Below are positions 33,422 to 38,902 of a stretch of DNA of 38,902 nucleotides, piece by piece. The stretch covers positions 1-38,902 of the forward strand of contig DAIDGS010000156.1 in assembly GCA_027459845.1 (NCBI GenBank), written 5' to 3'. The notes under the pieces were generated by a model that saw nothing but the letters and a program-made list of their open reading frames with translations, did no database searches and had not been told where the DNA came from. Origin of the DNA: Vulcanimicrobiota bacterium. Lineage in GTDB: Bacteria; Vulcanimicrobiota; Vulcanimicrobiia; Vulcanimicrobiales; Vulcanimicrobiaceae. The first letter of the stretch is position 1. Each line of letters begins with the position of its first letter. A program made the position numbers and the translations under genes.

Positions 33422-36400
33422 GTGTTTTCCGAAAATGCGTTGGCGCTCTCGTTTGATGCGAAGACGCTGGCGCGCGCCCGGGGCTACTGCGACGCGCATC
33501 GGGTGCTGCGCGTCGAGCGCGGTGCGGACGGCCGGAGCCTCGTCGGCGTCGTACGCGGGACGCACCCGGTGCCGTACGACGTGATCGTCCGGGCGGGCGC
33601 GAACGGGCGTGGCGTTCGTAGCGCCTGCACCTGCCCGGTCGCGGAGAACTGCAAGCACGGCGCAGCCGTCGCGCTGTGGGAGCTACGCGGCCAAGCGCCG
33701 GCGCGGAAGCCGCCGGCGCACGATGCCGCCGACGGTGCGGTCGATAGCTGGATCGCAACGCTCGACGAAGCCGCCCGCAGCGCCGTGCGCGCGCAACCGT
33801 CGTCGGTGCGCTATGTGATCGTCCACCGCGAGACGTACTACGTACCGCGCATCGAAATCACGGCGTTCGTCGCGCCCGAACTGCGCGGCGGCGATCTCGG
33901 AAAGGCGCGCAAGCTGGACCTCGCGACGCTCTCGGCGTCGAGCGCGCAATACGTGGCGCGCGTCGATCGCAGTATTGCGCGCCTGCTCTACGCCGGCGGC
34001 GCAACCTGGCCGTCGCTGGCGATTCCGGCGCCGCCGGTGCTGGGTGCCGCGCTCGAACTCGCAATCGAAACCGGTCGGCTCTACTGGGAGACGCTGGCGT
34101 CGGCGCCGCTGCGCGCGCGTGCGCTGAGCGCGGCGACCCTCGACTGGCTGGAAGGCGAGGATGGGCGTTGGCGTCTGCGGCTCGCGACGCTTCCCGACGC
34201 GGTGTTGCTGCCGAGTGCACCGCTCTGGTACGTCGATCCGCGCGACGGGACGGCCGGTCCGGTCGCGCTCGACGTGCCCGCCGAGCTCCTGCCGGAACTC
34301 GCCGGTGCGCCGGCGCTGACCGCGCGGCAAGCCGAACGTGCGCACGTCACCTGGCGGCGCGTGCTGCCGCAGATCGCGGCACCGCCGGCCGGCAGCCCGA
34401 TCGAGGTGGTCGATCTGCCGCCGGTTCCGCGCCTGCAGTTGCACGCCGGCGAGTTTCCCACGGCGCGCTTGCGCTTTGCGTACGGCGACGATGAGGTCGG
34501 GCGCCACGATCGCACCGACGAGTTTCGCAGCGTGCGCCAAGGCACGAGCGTGGTGGTGCCGCGGCGACTCGACCTCGAAGCGGCCGCCGTGGCACGGCTG
34601 GGCGCCGCCGGGTTGATGGCGGTCGGTTACCCGTGGTCGGAGCGCAGCACCGTCATGCGCGACGCGTTTCGGTTCGCCGCCGGCGACGAGCGGGCGTGGG
34701 TGCGTTTTCTCGATCGCGTCGTTCCCGAGCTGGAGGCGGCCGGCTGGGACGTCCAGGTTGCCGACGACTTTCCGATCCGGATCCACGCCGCGCACGGCTG
34801 GGAATCGGCCGTGCGCGACGACGTCAACGGATGGTTTGCGTTGGACCTCGGCATCACGGTCGACGGTACGCGCGTCTCGCTGCTGCCGATCTTGCTGGCG
34901 GCATTGAGTGACGCCCCACGCGATAACGCCGTGCGGCGCGAGCCGCTCTACGTGCCGCTGGAGAACGGTTCGTACGTGGCGATTGCGCCGGAGCGCGTCG
35001 CAGCCGTGCTCGACGTGCTCGACGACGTCCTCGCGGCCGAATCGCTCGCGCCCGACGGTGCGCTGCGGCTGGCGCCGGTGCAGTCGGGCGCGCTCGCGCA
35101 ACTCGATGCGCTTGGTACGATACGTTGGGAGGGTGCCGAGCGCGTTCGCGCGCTGGCGCGCGGCTTCGATATGGCGCGCGGCGCCGCCGAGCTGCGGCTG
35201 CCGCGTGGATTCGTCGGCGCGCTGCGCGGATACCAGCGCGCCGGCGTGGCCTGGTTGCAGGCCTTGCGCGGCGCCGGCTTCGGCGCGGTCCTCGCCGACG
35301 ACATGGGGCTCGGCAAAACGGTGCAACTGTTGGCGCATCTGGCGATCGAGCGCGCCGCCGGGCGGCTCGGCCGGCCGGTACTGATCGTGGCGCCGACCAG
35401 CGTCGTCCCCAACTGGCGGGCCGAAATCGCGACCTTTACGCCGGAGCTGCGGGTCGTGGTGCTGACGGGTGCCGAGCGGTTCGCGCGGTTGGCCGAAATC
35501 GACGCTGCCGACGTCGTCCTGACCTCGTACGCCCTGCTGCAGCGCGACGCCCACGTCTTCCTCGAACGCGACTGGTCGCTGGCCGTGCTCGATGAAGCGC
35601 AGTTCGTCAAGAACCCGCGCTCGAAGGGTTCGCAGACGGTGCGGCGTCTCTCGGCCGCACAGCGCATCGCGCTGACGGGAACGCCGGTCGAGAATCATCT
35701 CGACGAGTTGTGGTCGATCTTCGCGTTTGCGGTTCCCGGGCTGCTCGGCGAGAGCGCTGCCTTCAGCCGCCACTTTCGCACCCCGATCGAACGTCACGGC
35801 AGCACCGGGCGGCGCGATGCCCTGGTGGCGCGCACGCGCCCGTTCATGCTGCGGCGCACCAAGGATGCCGTCGCGCTCGATCTCCCGCCCAAGACCGAGA
35901 TGGTGCAACGCGTCGAACTCGAGGGCGAGCAGCGCGACCTCTACGAGACGATTCGGCTGGCGATGCACGCCCGCGTCCGCGAGGCGATCGAGCGCCGCGG
36001 TTTCGCCCGTAGCCGCATCGTGGTGCTCGACGCGCTGCTCAAGCTGCGACAGGTCTGCTGCGATCCGCGCCTGCTGAAGAGCGCGCCGGAGCGCGCGCCG
36101 ACGCCGTCGGCGAAGCTCGCGGCACTCTTCGACATGCTGCCCGATTTGATCGCCGACGGTCGCCGCGTCGTGCTGTTTTCGCAGTTCACCTCGATGCTCG
36201 ATCTGATCGTCCCCGAGTTGCGCGCGCGCGCGCTCGATTTCGTCGAGCTGCGCGGCAGCACGCGCGATCGCGAAACGCCGGTGGCGCGTTTCCAACGCGG
36301 CGAGGTTCCGCTCTTTTTGGTCAGCCTCAAAGCCGGCGGCACCGGGCTCAACCTTACCGCCGCCGATACCGTCATCCACTACGATCCGTGGTGGAATCCG

Positions 36401-36604
36401 GCCGTCGAGCGGCAGGCGACCGACCGTGCGCACCGCATCGGGCAGACGCGTCCGGTCTTCGTCTACCGGCTGGTGACGATGGGGACGGTCGAGGAACGCA
36501 TCCTCGAGATGCAGGCCCGTAAGGCCGAACTCGCCGAGAGCCTCTTCGCCGATCCTTCCGGGCCGGTCGATCCGGCGGCGATCGAGCGGTTGTTTGCGCG
36601 CTAG
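33422..36604 (+). CDS. SWIM zinc-finger SNF2-family helicase
   Basis: About 1060 residues. Near the N-terminus C69-x-C71-x5-C77-x-H79 (CTCPVAENCKH) is a SWIM zinc finger. A variable middle is followed by the SNF2 ATPase: motif I DDMGLGKT with K632, motif II D724-E-A-Q727, motif III LTGTPVENHLDELWSIF, then the second RecA lobe with VLFSQFTSMLDL, SLKAGGTGLNLTAADTV and DPWWNPAVERQATDRAHRIGQ. Such proteins translocate on duplex DNA and remodel protein-DNA or polymerase complexes; RapA is a related example. Location next to rpoB fits that loosely (inference). GTG 33422 is chosen because GAGGCAGG precedes it; GTG 33386 or TTG 33410 are alternatives. Confidence 0.92.
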   Translation: MFSENALALSFDAKTLARARGYCDAHRVLRVERGADGRSLVGVVRGTHPVPYDVIVRAGANGRGVRSACTCPVAENCKHGAAVALWELRGQAPARKPPAHDAADGAVDSWIATLDEAARSAVRAQPSSVRYVIVHRETYYVPRIEITAFVAPELRGGDLGKARKLDLATLSASSAQYVARVDRSIARLLYAGGATWPSLAIPAPPVLGAALELAIETGRLYWETLASAPLRARALSAATLDWLEGEDGRWRLRLATLPDAVLLPSAPLWYVDPRDGTAGPVALDVPAELLPELAGAPALTARQAERAHVTWRRVLPQIAAPPAGSPIEVVDLPPVPRLQLHAGEFPTARLRFAYGDDEVGRHDRTDEFRSVRQGTSVVVPRRLDLEAAAVARLGAAGLMAVGYPWSERSTVMRDAFRFAAGDERAWVRFLDRVVPELEAAGWDVQVADDFPIRIHAAHGWESAVRDDVNGWFALDLGITVDGTRVSLLPILLAALSDAPRDNAVRREPLYVPLENGSYVAIAPERVAAVLDVLDDVLAAESLAPDGALRLAPVQSGALAQLDALGTIRWEGAERVRALARGFDMARGAAELRLPRGFVGALRGYQRAGVAWLQALRGAGFGAVLADDMGLGKTVQLLAHLAIERAAGRLGRPVLIVAPTSVVPNWRAEIATFTPELRVVVLTGAERFARLAEIDAADVVLTSYALLQRDAHVFLERDWSLAVLDEAQFVKNPRSKGSQTVRRLSAAQRIALTGTPVENHLDELWSIFAFAVPGLLGESAAFSRHFRTPIERHGSTGRRDALVARTRPFMLRRTKDAVALDLPPKTEMVQRVELEGEQRDLYETIRLAMHARVREAIERRGFARSRIVVLDALLKLRQVCCDPRLLKSAPERAPTPSAKLAALFDMLPDLIADGRRVVLFSQFTSMLDLIVPELRARALDFVELRGSTRDRETPVARFQRGEVPLFLVSLKAGGTGLNLTAADTVIHYDPWWNPAVERQATDRAHRIGQTRPVFVYRLVTMGTVEERILEMQARKAELAESLFADPSGPVDPAAIERLFAR

Positions 36605-36631
36605 CGAACACCTGTTCGCATAGCAGGTTTC

Positions 36632-36660
36632 TTGATTTCTCCCGCGACGGGTGGTAAAAT
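36632..36660 (+). promoter_or_regulatory. Promoter upstream of rpoB
   Basis: TTGATT (36632-36637, 4/6 to TTGACA), a 17-base spacer, and TAAAAT (36655-36660, 5/6) preceded by TGG, which is an extended -10. It is the best promoter in the window by consensus. Transcription would start near 36667, 28 bases after the helicase stop is passed by the -35. Confidence 0.7.
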
Positions 36661-36668
36661 CCTTGCCT

Positions 36669-36686
36669 ATGCCCCGGGGCTTCTGA
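36669..36686 (+). CDS. Possible 5-codon leaderless leader ORF
   Basis: ATG CCC CGG GGC TTC TGA (MPRGF) begins 8 bases after the -10 element, so its ATG would be at or next to the transcript 5' end. It lies before the terminator-like hairpin at 36706-36744. A role in translation-dependent attenuation of rpoB is conceivable; chance occurrence is equally possible because the ORF is so short. Confidence 0.25.
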
Positions 36687-36705
36687 GCCACCTAGAGAAG
36701 AAGGG

Positions 36706-36744
36706 CGAGTTACCTCCGGTACCCGGAGCCGTACTCGTCTTTTT
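36706..36744 (+). terminator. Intrinsic terminator / attenuator in the rpoB leader
   Basis: CGAGT (36706-36710) pairs with ACTCG (36733-36737), AC with GT next to it, and CTCCGG (36714-36719) with CCGGAG (36723-36728) around a TAC loop; small bulges separate the parts. The stem is directly followed by TCTTTTT. This is a well-formed Rho-independent terminator. It lies after the promoter at 36632-36660 and 73 bases before the rpoB ATG, so it can act as an attenuator; otherwise it ends helicase transcripts and rpoB has another promoter downstream. Confidence 0.7.
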
Positions 36745-36816
36745 GGTGTGCCCGGCGATTCTCCGGCCGCATGCGCGATCCTTTGCTCATCGACAACCGC
36801 GACAGAAAGAGAGTTC

Positions 36817-38902
36817 ATGGCGAAAACGACGGCTCCGAAGTCCCCTGCGAAGACCTCCGCGGGCACCAAGGGCAAGTCGAAGCGCGCCGGCGATCGGTCG
36901 GCAGCCAACGGCAAATCCACCCTGATGCCGTCCAGCTTCCCGATGCCGACCGGAGCGTTCACGGTCGAGCAGCCGCCCGATCCGGGACCCAAGCACACTC
37001 GCCACACGTTCGCCAAGATCGCGCACGTGCTCGAAATCCCCAATCTGATCGAGCTTCAGAAGGCTAGCTTCGCGTGGTTCAAAACCGAGGGTCTCGGCGA
37101 GGCCTTCGCCTCGATCTCGCCGATCAAGGACTTCACCGGCAACCTGATCCTCGAGTTCGGCGAGCACTCGCTGGGCGAGCCCAAGTACACGATCGAGGAA
37201 TGCCGCGAGCGCGACATGACCTACAGCGCGCCGCTGCGCGTGCGCGTGCGGTTGATCACCGCCGAGTCGGGAGAAATCAAGGGAATTCCCGACCAAGAAA
37301 TTTTCATGGGCGACTTCCCGCTCATGACCGACAAGGGCACCTTCATGATCAACGGTGCCGAGCGCGTGATCGTGAGTCAGTTGGTGCGTTCGCCGGGCGT
37401 GTACTATAGCTCCGATCTCGATACCAACAGCCGCCCGACGTACAACGCCACCATCATTCCGAATCGCGGCGCGTGGATCGAGTTCGAAACCGATAACGGC
37501 ACCAAAAACGACGAGACCGAAGGCACCATCGGCGTTCGCATCGACAAGAATCGCAAGATTTACGTTTCGACGTTCATCCGCGCGCTCTCGCGTCCCGATC
37601 TGGGCCTGAACTGGGAGAGCGACGAAGCGATTCTGGCGCTCTTCGATCACAGCCCGCTGATCAAGAACTCGATCGAAAAAGACAAAGACGTCAAGACCCG
37701 CGAGGACGCGCTCAAGGAGATCTACAAGAAGCTGCGTCCCGGCGAGCCCGAGAACGCGGACAATGCCGAAAAGCTGCTCGAGTCGCTGTTCTTCGACGAA
37801 AAGCGCTACGATCTGGCCGGCGTCGGCCGCTACAAGCTCAACGGCAAGTTCCACTACCGCATCGAGAATCCCGATCCGGAGAAGCGCGTCGACCAACCTT
37901 ACGTCGTGATCGACGAGTACGCCGACGCGGGTTTGGATATGCCGCCGATCGACGCCAAATGCCTCACGCGTGCCGACATGATCGCGGTCATTCGCCGCTT
38001 GATCAAGGTTGCCACGCGCGTCATCAGCAAGGACGACATCGATCATCTCGGCAACCGCCGCGTGCGTTCGGTCGGCGAACTGCTGCAGAATCAGTTCCGG
38101 GTAGGCTTGCTACGTCTCGAGCGGGTCGTGCGCGAGCGCATGACGGTGCAAGACATCGAGACGGTCACGCCGCAGGCGCTGATCAACATCCGTCCGGTCG
38201 TCGCCGCGATCAAGGAGTTCTTCGGCTCCTCGCAGCTCTCGCAGTTCATGGACCAGACCAACTCGTTGGCCGAGCTCACGCACAAGCGCCGCCTCTCGGC
38301 GCTTGGACCGGGCGGTCTCTCGCGCGAGCGGGCCGGCTTCGAAGTGCGCGACGTCCATCACTCGCACTACGGCCGCATCTGCCCGATCGAAACGCCCGAA
38401 GGTCCGAACATCGGCCTGATCGGCTCGCTTGCGACCTACGCGCGCGTCAATCGATTCGGTTTCATCGAGACCCCGTATCGCGTGGTGACCGACGGCGTGG
38501 TGACCGACGAGATCGTCTACCTCACGGCCGACCGCGAAGACGAGTACATCGTCGCGCAGGCCAACACGCCGCTCGACGCGCACAATCACATCGTCGGCGA
38601 TTTGGTCGTGTGCCGCTACGCCGAGGAGTATATCGAGGAACCGGCGGCGCGCGTGCAACTGATGGACGTTTCGCCGAAACAGATCGTCTCGGTCGCCACG
38701 GCGTTGATCCCGTTCCTCGAACACGACGATGCCAACCGCGCGCTCATGGGCGCCAACATGCAGCGCCAGGCGGTGCCGCTGCTGCGCCCGGACGCCCCGA
38801 TCGTGGGCACCGGCATGGAGTATCGCGCCGCCAAGGACTCGGGCTCGCTGATCGTCGCCGACGAGGCCGGCACCGTGACCGCGGTCGATGCCAAGGCGAT
38901 CG
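36817..38902 (+). CDS. rpoB: DNA-directed RNA polymerase subunit beta, truncated by the window end
   Basis: An open frame from ATG 36817 to the last base gives 695 codons, a bit more than half of a usual beta subunit. After a lysine/alanine-rich N-terminal extension of about 60 residues, [36 protein letters not shown] is canonical for the beta protrusion/lobe (quoted in part: [18 protein letters not shown]). The rifampicin pocket starts at F468; Q476, D479, H489 and S494 correspond to E. coli Q513, D516, H526 and S531, so no classical resistance substitution is seen. [19 protein letters not shown] follows. An AGAGAG site precedes the start. The usual upstream rplJ-rplL genes are replaced by a helicase gene and a leader region. 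Confidence 0.98.
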   Translation, partial: MAKTTAPKSPAKTSAGTKGKSKRAGDRSAANGKSTLMPSSFPMPTGAFTVEQPPDPGPKHTRHTFAKIAHVLEIPNLIELQKASFAWFKTEGLGEAFASISPIKDFTGNLILEFGEHSLGEPKYTIEECRERDMTYSAPLRVRVRLITAESGEIKGIPDQEIFMGDFPLMTDKGTFMINGAERVIVSQLVRSPGVYYSSDLDTNSRPTYNATIIPNRGAWIEFETDNGTKNDETEGTIGVRIDKNRKIYVSTFIRALSRPDLGLNWESDEAILALFDHSPLIKNSIEKDKDVKTREDALKEIYKKLRPGEPENADNAEKLLESLFFDEKRYDLAGVGRYKLNGKFHYRIENPDPEKRVDQPYVVIDEYADAGLDMPPIDAKCLTRADMIAVIRRLIKVATRVISKDDIDHLGNRRVRSVGELLQNQFRVGLLRLERVVRERMTVQDIETVTPQALINIRPVVAAIKEFFGSSQLSQFMDQTNSLAELTHKRRLSALGPGGLSRERAGFEVRDVHHSHYGRICPIETPEGPNIGLIGSLATYARVNRFGFIETPYRVVTDGVVTDEIVYLTADREDEYIVAQANTPLDAHNHIVGDLVVCRYAEEYIEEPAARVQLMDVSPKQIVSVATALIPFLEHDDANRALMGANMQRQAVPLLRPDAPIVGTGMEYRAAKDSGSLIVADEAGTVTAVDAKAI

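Noticed and set aside
33683-36691. A 1002-codon open frame on the minus strand under the helicase gene
   Set aside because: It is an antisense shadow produced by high GC; the plus strand encodes an unmistakable SNF2 helicase and the antisense product shows no recognisable domain.
36787-38046. A 419-codon open frame on the minus strand under rpoB
   Set aside because: It is antisense to the highly conserved rpoB frame and lacks domain features.
1-38902. Mobile elements, tRNA, rRNA or CRISPR arrays
   Set aside because: No transposase, integrase, terminal inverted repeat pair, tRNA cloverleaf or regularly spaced repeat was seen by reading; a tRNAscan and CRISPR search would settle it.

Overview
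The window is a very GC-rich (about two-thirds or more G+C), densely packed bacterial chromosome segment. It shows no rRNA, tRNA, CRISPR array, insertion sequence or phage gene. Hopanoid genes of the hpnCDE/shc/hpnH/hpnA type, a type 2 IPP isomerase, many secreted or lipid-anchored proteins with beta-propeller or Pro/Thr/Ser-rich parts, an S53 peptidase and frequent 1-8 base gene overlaps suggest a didermic, aerobic soil-type bacterium. Candidatus Eremiobacterota (WPS-2) is my best guess from recalled family resemblance; it has not been tested against any database, and Acidobacteria or an alphaproteobacterium remain possible.

Layout. 1-3834: end of a GNAT acetyltransferase, then a Nudix hydrolase and two GT4 glycosyltransferases on the minus strand, and a divergent GT2-like glycosyltransferase. 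3876-6164: secreted S53 (sedolisin) peptidase with an extra module between propeptide and catalytic domain. 6172-8621 (minus): DHA2-type MFS exporter and a ferritin-like di-iron protein. 8663-17265 (plus): one tight operon with a degenerate polyprenyl-synthase-like protein, type 2 IPP isomerase, hpnC, hpnD, hpnE, squalene-hopene cyclase, hpnH and hpnA. 17478-20807: two lipoproteins, then a likely hpnG nucleosidase. 20804-22534 (minus): Tat-type multicopper oxidase. 22622-25671: dxs (first enzyme of the MEP pathway) and a lipoprotein beta-lactamase-fold hydrolase, closed by a strong terminator. 25745-29474 (minus): a PNGase A-like lipoprotein and a seven-bladed-propeller lipoprotein. 29554-32913: a very large membrane/hydrolase fusion. 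32920-33333 (minus): a small YbjN-like protein. 33422-36604: a SWIM/SNF2 helicase. 36605-36816: a leader with a good promoter and an intrinsic terminator. 36817-end: rpoB, truncated by the window.

How the genes fit together. Dxs feeds isoprenoid precursors, Idi2 balances IPP and DMAPP, HpnC/HpnD/HpnE convert farnesyl diphosphate to squalene, Shc cyclises squalene to hopene, HpnH adds adenosine, and the HpnG-like nucleosidase would remove adenine to give ribosylhopane. That is a nearly complete route to extended hopanoids. No catalytically intact farnesyl diphosphate synthase is visible; instead the operon begins with a protein that looks like one without its aspartate-rich motifs.

The most noteworthy observations are that pseudo-synthase and its divergent di-iron neighbour, the attenuator-like leader of rpoB, the bacterial PNGase A-like lipoprotein, and the 1119-residue membrane/hydrolase fusion.
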